A stretch of 6,553 nt of DNA from Planctomycetota bacterium (GCA_019347795.1 JAHWKS010000341.1:1-6553), one strand, 5' to 3'. Counted from the first letter of the stretch, positions 1-6,549 are shown. Notes: a model not told the origin generated them from the letters alone. A program made the numbers and translations.

Positions 1-75
1 GAGGCCGCGCGGATGGGGCTGGCGGTCGGGGTGTACTCCATTCCCGATGTGAGCGGGCTGCCGCTTTCGCCGTAA
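1..75 (+). pseudogene. Upstream piece of an interrupted DHDPS/NAL-superfamily aldolase gene, 5' end outside the window
   Basis: Frame 1 is open from the window edge to a TAA at 73-75. Its 24 residues contain GVYSIPDVSG, which aligns with the YNVPSRTG-type strand of the dihydrodipicolinate synthase/N-acetylneuraminate lyase superfamily. The Tyr at 34-36 sits where the catalytic tyrosine (Tyr133 in E. coli DapA) is expected. After the TAA the same frame continues through three Ala codons straight into the rest of the same TIM-barrel fold, with no frameshift. Family proteins often read LSPE-A at this point, so a single GAA-to-TAA change explains the stop. It could be a real nonsense mutation or a sequencing error. 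I do not know the substrate of this subfamily. Confidence 0.75.
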
Positions 76-84
76 GCGGCGGCG

Positions 85-636
85 ATGCTCGTCGCCGGGC
101 CGGGCGGCGATTCCATCGTCGCGGTGAAAGTGACCGAAGCCGACTACGAAGCCAGCACGCTCCGCTTTTTGCAGCACGCCGACCTGAAGCGGCTCAAGAT
201 CGTCCAGGGCTGGGACCCGCACCTGGCACGCGCCCTCCAGGACGGTCCGCGATACGACGCTCAGGGCCGGCAACGCTGCGGCGTCACGTCCGGGCCGATG
301 TCGCTGGCGGTGCACCAATACCTGCATTTGCTCCACGCCGCGCGAGAGGAACAGTGGGAGGAAGTTTCGGCCGCCCAGGCGGCGGTGACGGCGCTGTTCG
401 CCTCGATGCAGGACGACCCGCGCCGCTTCGCCGATCTGCAGCGGGCGAAATACATCATGGGCCTGGGCCACCCGCTGGCCGCCGAGATTTCCGCAGCCCA
501 AGCCGACCGCGTCTTAGACGCGCTCCGCAGCCTTCCGCGCGAGTCGGACCGAATTCGACTGGCGAAGAGCCTCGACCTGATGGAAACTGGTCCGTATCAC
601 CGTCAATTGGCGGAGATGTATCACGCGGCGGACTGA
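85..636 (+). CDS. C-terminal part of a dihydrodipicolinate synthase family protein, separated from its N-terminus by an in-frame stop
   Basis: These 183 codons are in the same frame as the open stretch before the TAA at 73-75 and are the downstream part of one gene. Enzymes of this superfamily are class I aldolases of about 300 residues that form a Schiff base between a lysine and pyruvate or another 2-oxo acid. The lysine is visible in VAVKVTEA (residue 15 from this ATG, codon 127-129), at the position of GIKEA in DapA. Later barrel segments follow: GWDPHLARA (42-50), CGVTSGPMS (65-73), and a helical C-terminal domain with DLQRAKYIMGLGHP (117-130). The ATG at 85 has no recognisable Shine-Dalgarno and would leave out the catalytic tyrosine and the first strands, so a product starting here is unlikely to be active. 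Strict dapA identity is not supported; this is a divergent family member. The gene for a secreted protein follows after 34 bases on the same strand. Confidence 0.72.
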   Translation: MLVAGPGGDSIVAVKVTEADYEASTLRFLQHADLKRLKIVQGWDPHLARALQDGPRYDAQGRQRCGVTSGPMSLAVHQYLHLLHAAREEQWEEVSAAQAAVTALFASMQDDPRRFADLQRAKYIMGLGHPLAAEISAAQADRVLDALRSLPRESDRIRLAKSLDLMETGPYHRQLAEMYHAAD

Positions 637-670
637 GCCCTACTCTTCCTCCAGCACCGGAGAGACTGTC

Positions 671-1531
671 ATGACGCGCTTCCGTTTCCGGCAAAGCCTC
701 GCTCCCGTTCTGCTTCTGGCGGCGATTGCCATGTGCCTTCGGGCATCTGCGCAGGAACCGGCGCCGGATAAAGACGCCGCGCCGCAACGTGAAGAGGAGA
801 TGGCCGATGACGCGCTTATGAAAAAGCTCGCGACGCAAATCGAGCTCTACACCGTCCACGACGGCGATCGTCAACACGAAGCTAAGATGATCCGGAATTC
901 ACTAATGCGCATCTACGATCCGGCCCGCGATCCCGACACGAATGCCGAACAAGACGGCCTGCTCTTCGGCTTCGGCCGGAGCGGCCGGCCGGTCGCGCTG
1001 GTGGAGGTATGGCGGTGGAAGGCCCGTCCCAACCGGTACGGACACACTCTGATCTCAACGTCGACCGGCCTTGTGGCGGCCAAGGTGGGCGAGGCCGAGT
1101 GGCGTCCGAAGCAGCCGGGGCTGGAGTTCCGACTATTGAAAGACGCTCCGCCGCGGGCCGCCACGCACGAGCAGCGAACGGCGGACATGAGGGAGCTTGC
1201 GAAAGAGTTCGCCGCACATGAAGTGTTTCGCGAATCTCTGGTCGATCTGGACCTGATGTCCGGACCGGTCTATCGGTACTATGCCGACCGAATGGACGGC
1301 GGCATTTTCATCTTCGCGCACCACCACAACCCGGAAGCGATCCTGTTCCTCGAAGTGCTAGAGGAAGAAGGGGAAACCGTGTGGCGATACGCCCTGGCGC
1401 CGTGCACGAGTCAGGAGCTGCACGTCTTGCACCGGGGAAACGAGGTCGACGTTTTTGCCCAGCCCGCCCGCCACGTGGGCGCTCCGACCGATCCCTTTTG
1501 GGTCACCTATGTGACGGCGCCCGAGAAGTGA
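671..1531 (+). CDS. Secreted hypothetical protein of planctomycetal type
   Basis: The 286-residue product begins with a typical Sec signal peptide: basic residues in positions 2-7, a hydrophobic core at about 9-22 and an Ala-Ser-Ala site before Gln28. There is no lipobox. The mature part starts with a charged linker (about 30-46), then a globular region rich in Trp, Tyr and acidic residues, including FGFGRSGRPVALVEVWRW (99-116) and PVYRYYADRMDGGIFIFAHH (199-218). The second stretch resembles a segment I recall from uncharacterised planctomycete secreted proteins, but I cannot name a family and see no catalytic motif. GGAGAG at 659-664 lies 6 bases before the ATG and supports this start. The gene follows the broken aldolase gene on the same strand and may share its transcript. 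Its stop lies 9 bases from the detached mog end on the opposite strand. Confidence 0.8.
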   Translation: MTRFRFRQSLAPVLLLAAIAMCLRASAQEPAPDKDAAPQREEEMADDALMKKLATQIELYTVHDGDRQHEAKMIRNSLMRIYDPARDPDTNAEQDGLLFGFGRSGRPVALVEVWRWKARPNRYGHTLISTSTGLVAAKVGEAEWRPKQPGLEFRLLKDAPPRAATHEQRTADMRELAKEFAAHEVFRESLVDLDLMSGPVYRYYADRMDGGIFIFAHHHNPEAILFLEVLEEEGETVWRYALAPCTSQELHVLHRGNEVDVFAQPARHVGAPTDPFWVTYVTAPEK

Positions 1532-1540
1532 CTCCGCCCC

Positions 1541-1671
1541 TCATTTCTTCGGCCGAAAGGCCTTGATGCGGCTTTCGTCGGTTGTCAGGTACGGCCCTTC
1601 CAAGAGATCAATGCAGTAGGGAATGGCGGGGAACACGGCGTCGAGGCACTCGCGGATCGCGCGCGGCTGGC
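1541..1671 (-). pseudogene. mog: Detached 3' end of mog (left copy of the island's direct repeat)
   Basis: Read on the minus strand, this stretch encodes the same last 42 residues as the intact mog, from Gln-Pro-Arg-Ala-Ile to the terminal Lys-Lys, then TGA at 1543-1541. It matches 3624-3754 at a constant offset of 2,083 bases. Inside 1545-1671 the only mismatches are at 1556 and 1661, and 1557-1660 is identical. Homology stops abruptly at 1671/1672, within the conserved NLPGQP motif. The mog frame continues upstream with unrelated residues and meets TGA at 1708-1706, so no Mog protein can be made from here. The 9-base gap to the convergent secreted-protein gene suggests that this is the original chromosomal end of mog, displaced by the insert. 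A simple segmental duplication is the alternative. Confidence 0.9.
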
Positions 1672-1793
1672 GCGACCGCGAGTCCAAGTTGATGAGCTGC
1701 GACCGTCATGAGTCTCCTCTGTGCGGTGTCCTGAGGCGCTTGGGCCCCGGGAAACCGCTGTGGCCTTTCTCGGCAGGATTGGGTTAGAAACTC
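1672..1793. other. Non-coding left arm of the island
   Basis: This stretch lies between the left repeat and the island promoter and has no convincing gene. On the minus strand an ATG at 1709-1707 with GAGGAG five bases upstream opens a 33-codon frame ending at 1608. It crosses the repeat boundary and reads the mog repeat in the wrong frame, so it is probably accidental or a truncated remnant. The motif GCGACCG occurs twice, at 1672-1678 and 1699-1705. I see no recombinase gene and no recognisable RNA. Confidence 0.4.
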
Positions 1794-1822
1794 TTGTGCT
1801 GACGGCGACCCGCCTGTATAGT
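1794..1822 (+). promoter_or_regulatory. Predicted sigma70-type promoter of the DUF5131-TcmP unit
   Basis: TTGTGC at 1794-1799 and TATAGT at 1817-1822 are separated by 17 bases. The -10 matches TATAAT at five of six positions; the -35 matches only its TTG part well. Transcription would start near 1829, leaving a leader of roughly 27 bases before the ATG at 1856. It is the only AT-rich promoter-like sequence in this intergenic region. This is sequence-only inference. Confidence 0.5.
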
Positions 1823-1827
1823 ATACA
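1815..1827. promoter_or_regulatory. Palindromic operator-like site over the -10 box
   Basis: TGTATA-G-TATACA is a perfect inverted repeat around a single central G and covers the predicted -10 element. A dimeric repressor bound here would block RNA polymerase. No regulator gene lies inside the island, so it would have to be a host or distant protein, or one of the two island proteins acting on its own promoter. AT-rich -10 regions can be palindromic by chance, hence the moderate confidence. Confidence 0.4.
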
Positions 1828-1855
1828 TTAGTTCAAAGAAAAGGGGATGGGAGGA

Positions 1856-2665
1856 ATGAGCGATCAATCAAAAATCGAATGGACCGACGCAACATGGAAT
1901 CCGGTCCGGGGCTGTACGAAGGTTAGTCCTGGGTGCGTCCACTGTTATGCCGAAACCTTTGCCGAACGCTTTCGTGGCGTGCCTGAGCATCCATACGAGC
2001 ATGGATTCGATCTTCGCCTCGTTCCCGAAAAGCTGACGGAGCCGTTCAAGTGGTCCCGACCGCGGATGGTGTTTGTGAACTCGATGAGCGACCTGTTTCA
2101 TGCTGGCGTTCCCGATGACTACATCGCGACGGTGGTGGAGGTCATGTGCTCGGCGGACTGGCATACGTACCAAGTGCTAACGAAGCGGTCCGAACGTCTT
2201 CGAGATTTGTTGCAATCGAAGCTCCATACTGCTGCGAAATTGCCGCACATCTGGTGGGGTGTCAGCGTCGAAAACCGCAGACACGGAGCTTCCCGCATCG
2301 ATCACCTCCGGGAGTCCGGCGCCGCGCGGGCATTTCTTTCCATCGAACCGCTTCTTGAGAACCTCGGCGAAATCGATCTCCAGGGCATCTCCTGGGTCAT
2401 TGTAGGGGGAGAAAGCGGTCCCGGCGCGCGGCCGATGAAGCGAGAATGGGTCGTCAACATCCGCTCTCAATGTCGCCGGGCGGGAATACCGTTCTTCTTC
2501 AAGCAATGGGGCGGCGTGCGGAAGAAACAGGCAGGAAGAGAGTTGAACGGGCGCACCTACAATGAGTTCCCCGTTATGGATCGCGCTGAAATGGCTGACA
2601 TCACGACACGCCGGGAATTGGCGGCGCGAGTCACAGATCGGCTTACAGCGGCGGCAACTATGTAA
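1856..2665 (+). CDS. DUF5131 (phage Gp37/Gp68 family) three-Cys-motif protein
   Basis: This 269-residue protein has the hallmark N-terminus of the Gp37/Gp68 family: IEWTDATWNPVRGC (7-20), then cysteines 20, 27 and 30 in the pattern C-x6-C-x2-C followed by Tyr31. Family knowledge: the motif recalls the iron-sulfur cluster loop of radical SAM enzymes (C-x3-C-x2-C) but with wider spacing, and the biochemical role is not established to my knowledge. Further family-like segments are VFVNSMSDLFH, WWGVSVENRR, FLSIEPLLE, WVIVGGESGPGARPM and FFFKQWGG. I chose ATG 1856 because MSDQSKIEWTD is the usual family start and AAGGGG (1841-1846) lies 9 bases upstream. An in-frame ATG at 1847 would add three residues. 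The tcmP gene follows after 21 bases, so the two are probably co-transcribed. The gene is less GC-rich than its flanks, consistent with transfer. Confidence 0.88.
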   Translation: MSDQSKIEWTDATWNPVRGCTKVSPGCVHCYAETFAERFRGVPEHPYEHGFDLRLVPEKLTEPFKWSRPRMVFVNSMSDLFHAGVPDDYIATVVEVMCSADWHTYQVLTKRSERLRDLLQSKLHTAAKLPHIWWGVSVENRRHGASRIDHLRESGAARAFLSIEPLLENLGEIDLQGISWVIVGGESGPGARPMKREWVVNIRSQCRRAGIPFFFKQWGGVRKKQAGRELNGRTYNEFPVMDRAEMADITTRRELAARVTDRLTAAATM

Positions 2666-2686
2666 AGGCTGTTCGGACGAGACAGC

Positions 2687-3583
2687 ATGACGACCAGCAA
2701 TGTCGGGCCGTGGGCTCGCGACAAGCTTGACCGGCTACAAAAGTATCTCCAAGCCTACACGACGATCATGCGAAAGCAGTCGTGGTGTGAGGGCTTCTTC
2801 TACATTGATGCCTTTGCAGGGCCGGGAATGCATGAAGTTCGTCGCGATGGTCCGAGACTCAAGGCACAGAACGCGCTGCTCGACGTCGCGAACTTTGGAC
2901 AGGAACAGTTGGAACAAAGGGAGTTTCTCTCCGGCTCACCGCGCGTGGCGCTCGACTTGGAACACCCCTTCTCCGCCTACGTCTTTGTCGAGAAGAATTC
3001 AGACCGCGTCGCGCAGCTCGAGCAACTCAAGACCCAATACGGAGCCGAGAGACGGATCGTGATCCGTCAAGAGGACTGCAACCGCTATCTTCTCCAGAGG
3101 GTGGTCGCAAACGAGAAGATCAACTGGAAGCAGAATCGTGCGGTCGTGTTCCTCGACCCATTTGGGATGCAGGTTGAATGGGCGACGCTCGAAGCCCTTG
3201 CGGCAACAAAGGCTATCGAGGTCTTCTTGAACTTTCCTGTCGGGATGGCGATCCAACGCCTGCTCCTCCGCAATCCTGAAAAATTTACCAAAGCCCAGCG
3301 CGCGAAGCTCGATGGGTACTTCGGCTCGCCCGACTGGTTCAACGTGCTCTATAAGAAGCGTAAGACACTCTTCGGCGATGAAACGGAGAAGATCGACCAG
3401 TCAGGTGAGGCGCTTCTCAAGTGGTATCGCGGTCGACTGCGTGCAGCGTTCGGGCACGTCTCCCGCGCGTCGCTCATCCGGAACACTCGAGCCGGGCACC
3501 TGTACTATTTACTCCTCGCCTCGCCGAGCCGCACGGGGGTGAAAATAGCCGATCACATACTCGGCGCAGGCGAATGGATTTGA
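2687..3583 (+). CDS. tcmP: Three-Cys-motif partner protein TcmP
   Basis: The 298-residue product matches TcmP, a family defined by its regular occurrence beside three-Cys-motif DUF5131 proteins, as here. The N-terminus VGPWARDKLDRLQKYLQAYT (6-25) is characteristic. The rest reads like a Rossmann-type SAM-dependent methyltransferase: FYIDAFAGPG (38-47) fits motif I, YVFVEKN (98-104) ends a second strand with an acidic residue that could hold the SAM ribose, and VFLDPFGMQVEW (154-165) recalls the DPPY-type catalytic loop of amino-methyltransferases, but with DPFG. LNFPVG (181-186) is another strand-like element. The C-terminal LYYLLLASPSRTGVKI (272-287) looks complete. Methyltransferase activity and substrate are inference. 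The Shine-Dalgarno is weak; with only 21 bases after the upstream stop, expression probably depends on read-through from the shared promoter. Confidence 0.87.
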   Translation: MTTSNVGPWARDKLDRLQKYLQAYTTIMRKQSWCEGFFYIDAFAGPGMHEVRRDGPRLKAQNALLDVANFGQEQLEQREFLSGSPRVALDLEHPFSAYVFVEKNSDRVAQLEQLKTQYGAERRIVIRQEDCNRYLLQRVVANEKINWKQNRAVVFLDPFGMQVEWATLEALAATKAIEVFLNFPVGMAIQRLLLRNPEKFTKAQRAKLDGYFGSPDWFNVLYKKRKTLFGDETEKIDQSGEALLKWYRGRLRAAFGHVSRASLIRNTRAGHLYYLLLASPSRTGVKIADHILGAGEWI

Positions 3584-3603
3584 AGCAGTGCACAGCGAAA
3601 TCT

Positions 3604-3617
3604 TGTTCGCCCGAACA
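3604..3617. repeat. Short perfect palindrome at the right edge of the island
   Basis: TGTTCG-CC-CGAACA lies in the 40-base gap between the tcmP stop and the end of mog. As RNA it could form only a 5-base-pair stem with a 4-base loop and no U-tract, so it is a weak terminator candidate. It could equally be a recombinase arm site or chance. Confidence 0.3.
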
Positions 3618-3623
3618 CGCAAG

Positions 3624-3754
3624 CTACTTCTTCGGCCGGAAGGCCTTGATGCGGCTTTCGTCGGTTGTCAGGTACGGCCCTTCCAAGAGATCAATGCAGT
3701 AGGGAATGGCGGGGAACACGGCGTCGAGGCACTCGCGGATCGCCCGCGGCTGGC
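3624..3754 (-). repeat. Right copy of the mog 3'-end direct repeat
   Basis: This is the direct-repeat partner of 1541-1671 and supplies the last 42 codons and TAG stop of the intact mog. Relative to the left copy the differences are the stop codon (TAG here, TGA there), AAG for AAA, TTC for TTT and CGG for CGC. All are silent. Under the integration model this end came with the element or was rebuilt at the junction. Strand refers to the mog coding direction. Confidence 0.88.
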
Positions 3755-4160
3755 CGGGGAGGTTCACGATCAGCGATTGGCCCCGGATGCCGGCGGTCTG
3801 CCGGGAAAGGATGGCCGTGGGCACCTTCTCCAGCGACACCTTGCGCATCAATTCGCCGAAGCCGGGCATCATCTTCTGACAGACCCCCTCGGTCGCCTCG
3901 GGCGTGAGGTCGCGCGCCGCCGGGCCCGTGCCGCCGGTGGTGATCACCAGACAGCAGCCGCGCTCGTCGCACATCTGGGTGAGCGCCGCCTCGACCACGG
4001 GCTGATCGTCGGACACGATTCGCGAAACGTCGCTCCAGGGGGAAGTGAGCACCTCCGCCAGGTATTCGCGGATCGCCGGTCCGCCGCGGTCCTCGTACTC
4101 TCCGCGGCTCGCCCGATCGGAGACCGTCAACACGCCGATGCTGGCCCGCTGATTGTTCAT
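3624..4160 (-). CDS. mog: Molybdopterin adenylyltransferase
   Basis: Mog activates molybdopterin by adenylating it with ATP before molybdate insertion, a late cytoplasmic step of molybdenum cofactor synthesis. The 178-residue product follows E. coli MogA closely: VLTVSDRASRG (10-20), the nucleotide/pterin loop TTGGTGPAARDLTPEAT (74-90), MPGFGELMR (98-106), AILSRQTAGIRGQSLIVNLPGQP (116-138), and PYCIDLLEGPY then FRPK at the C-terminus. Asp51 and Asp84 align with the MogA residues Asp49 and Asp82. I chose ATG 4160 because MNNQRASIGVLTVSDRAS fits the family start; a TTG at 4169 would add three residues. The C-terminal 42 codons lie in the duplicated segment, so the gene ends with the right-hand repeat copy. 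Upstream, on the same strand, are the octamer array and then the DUF1501 gene. No other cofactor-synthesis gene is adjacent. Confidence 0.93.
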   Translation of the reverse strand: MNNQRASIGVLTVSDRASRGEYEDRGGPAIREYLAEVLTSPWSDVSRIVSDDQPVVEAALTQMCDERGCCLVITTGGTGPAARDLTPEATEGVCQKMMPGFGELMRKVSLEKVPTAILSRQTAGIRGQSLIVNLPGQPRAIRECLDAVFPAIPYCIDLLEGPYLTTDESRIKAFRPKK

Positions 4161-4188
4161 AAACGTCAAACTCTGCGCTCGCGCCGCA

Positions 4189-4318
4189 TGGAGTGAATGG
4201 AGTGAATGGAGTGATGGAGTGATGGAGTGATGGAGTGATGGAGTGATGGAGTGATGGAGTGGTGGAGTGTTGGAGTGTTGGAGTGTTGGAGTGTTGGAGT
4301 GTTGGAGTGTTGGAGTGT
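4189..4318. repeat. Tandem octamer/nonamer array, 16 units
   Basis: The array reads two nonamers TGGAGTGAA, six octamers TGGAGTGA, one TGGAGTGG and seven octamers TGGAGTGT. The unit type changes in blocks, as expected from slippage expansion. Eight is not a multiple of three, so every frame repeats an 8-residue peptide (Trp-Ser-Val-Gly-Val-Leu-Glu-Cys type), which explains an apparent small reading frame on the plus strand. It lies just upstream of mog (minus strand) and could affect the mog leader. Arrays of this kind are scattered through many genomes and metagenomes to my recollection; their function is unknown. Confidence 0.92.
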
Positions 4319-4342
4319 TCAGATAAAGCTCCGCTAATCCCC

Positions 4343-4374
4343 CATTACTCCATTACTCCATCACTCCAATACTC
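4343..4374. repeat. Inverted arm of the octamer array
   Basis: Four octamers, CATTACTC, CATTACTC, CATCACTC and CAATACTC, are near reverse complements of the tandem units and start 24 bases after the array ends. They can pair imperfectly with any four units of the array, giving a long hairpin or cruciform of about 32 base pairs. In the minus-strand transcript this would fall between the DUF1501 stop and the mog start. Confidence 0.8.
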
Positions 4375-4442
4375 CCCGTCCAACTCGTCCGATGCCGGTC
4401 GAACGATCCGCGGGATTTCCGGGCATAGCAACCTTCCAGTTC

Positions 4443-5882
<1,440 letters not shown>

Positions 5883-5914
5883 GGCGAGTGTCCGGTGGGC
5901 GGGAGGGGAACTAC

Positions 5915-5944
5915 AGTATAACGCGTGCCTCCCAAAACAGCCAA
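5915..5944 (-). promoter_or_regulatory. Possible promoter of the DUF1501 gene
   Basis: On the minus strand TATACT (5920-5915) is a five-of-six -10 match and TTGGCT (5944-5939) lies 18 bases upstream as a poor -35. The start site would be near 5908, with a leader of about 26 bases. It overlaps the first codons of the divergent membrane protease gene. Low confidence. Confidence 0.35.
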
Positions 5945-6506
5945 CCGCTCGCTCCAGGCCGTGCTGATCGTGTCCACGCTTCTCGGCTCCTGGCTGGGGA
6001 TGCAGGCGGTGCACGAGTTGGGACATGTCCTCGGCGCCGCAATCACCGGCGGCCGCGTGCAGCGGGTGGTGCTGCATCCGCTCACGATCTCGCGCACCGA
6101 CGTGGCCCCCAATCCACATCCGCTGATCGTGGTCTGGGCGGGCCCGCTCTTGGGCGTTCTGGCGCCGCTGGCGATGTGGGGCGCGGCCGCGGCCCTGCGG
6201 ATGCGCGGCGCCTTTGTGCTGCGGTTCTTCGCGGGCTTCTGCCTGGTCGCCAACGGCGTCTACATCGCCGGCGGATCCGCGGCGGGGGTAGGCGACTGCG
6301 GCGAAATGCTCCGCCACGGAACGCCGATCTGGGCTCTGTGGCTGTTCGGCGCGGTGGCCGTTCCGGCCGGACTATGGCTGTGGCATCGCCAGGGCGCCCA
6401 CTTCGGACTGGGAGAGGCGAAGGGAAAAGTGGATGCTCAAGTCACAGCGGCGATGCTGATCGGCTGCGTCCTGCTGTTCGCACTAGGGATCTTCATCGGC
6501 CGGTAA
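5925..6506 (+). CDS. Membrane M50-type (M50B-like) zinc metalloprotease-like protein
   Basis: The 193-residue product is strongly hydrophobic, with likely membrane segments at about 11-28, 65-90, 97-118, 134-155 and 170-191. AVHELGHVLGA (28-38) contains the zinc-binding HExxH motif (His30, Glu31, His34) at the end of the first segment. TGGRV just after it is typical of M50 and M50B intramembrane proteases. NPHPLIVVWAGPLLG (63-77) resembles the second conserved membrane stretch, and Asp124 in GVGDCGEML could be the third metal ligand. Substrate and physiological role cannot be read from the sequence. The start is a GTG with no Shine-Dalgarno at the usual distance; GGGAGGGG at 5901-5908 is too far. 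It is divergent from the DUF1501 gene with 42 bases between starts, and no partner protease or regulator is adjacent. Confidence 0.75.
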   Translation: MPPKTANRSLQAVLIVSTLLGSWLGMQAVHELGHVLGAAITGGRVQRVVLHPLTISRTDVAPNPHPLIVVWAGPLLGVLAPLAMWGAAAALRMRGAFVLRFFAGFCLVANGVYIAGGSAAGVGDCGEMLRHGTPIWALWLFGAVAVPAGLWLWHRQGAHFGLGEAKGKVDAQVTAAMLIGCVLLFALGIFIGR

Positions 6507-6516
6507 TTCGCCGGCG

Positions 6517-6549
6517 CATAAGGCGAGCGGGGGGCGTCAGCCCCCTGAT
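6517..6549. repeat. G-rich/C-rich hairpin repeat downstream of the protease gene
   Basis: GGGGGC (6530-6535), loop GTCA and GCCCCC (6540-6545) form a strong 6-base-pair stem, preceded by AAGGCGAGC and followed by TGAT. This resembles a dispersed intergenic hairpin repeat I recall from planctomycete genomes. It lies 10 bases or more after the protease stop and may end transcription, but there is no U-tract before the window ends. Confidence 0.5.

Larger units (their letters stand above)
1541..3754. mobile_element. Putative small integrative element in the 3' end of mog carrying DUF5131-TcmP
   Basis: Directly repeated mog 3' ends (1541-1671 and 3624-3754) bound a unique core at 1672-3623. The core has its own promoter and two genes. 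It is visibly less GC-rich: hand counts of sampled 60-base lines gave 52-58% in the core (lines at 2041, 2221, 3361) against 63-73% in the DUF1501 gene (lines at 4801, 5401). The left repeat abuts the convergent neighbour and the right repeat completes mog, as expected when an element brings a replacement for the gene end it enters. No integrase, transposase or excisionase is present in the 2-kb core, and no terminal inverted repeats were found. It may therefore be a non-autonomous passenger, a remnant, or the product of homologous recombination between mog ends. The repeats are seen directly; mobility is inferred. Confidence 0.65.

Noticed and set aside
455..877. Minus-strand frame across the aldolase and secreted-protein genes
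   Set aside because: It is antisense to two genes with clear features (family motifs, signal peptide) and its composition is that of a shadow frame.
1532..1540. Terminator between the secreted-protein gene and the mog fragment
   Set aside because: Only 9 bases lie between the stops and no stem-loop with a U-tract can be drawn there.
1692..1787. Plus-strand 31-codon frame in the island's left arm
   Set aside because: It has no ribosome site and no recognisable sequence, and it ends before the predicted promoter.
3588..4196. Plus-strand frame of 202 codons
   Set aside because: It is antisense to mog and shows no family features; mog is recognisable along its full length.
4189..4374. CRISPR array
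   Set aside because: The units are 8-9 bases and directly adjacent with no spacers; no cas gene is nearby.
5883..6317. Upstream extension of the DUF1501 frame
   Set aside because: The extra 145 residues are low-complexity and antisense to the HELGH membrane protein. The Tat signal starts right after ATG 5882, so the extension would bury it.
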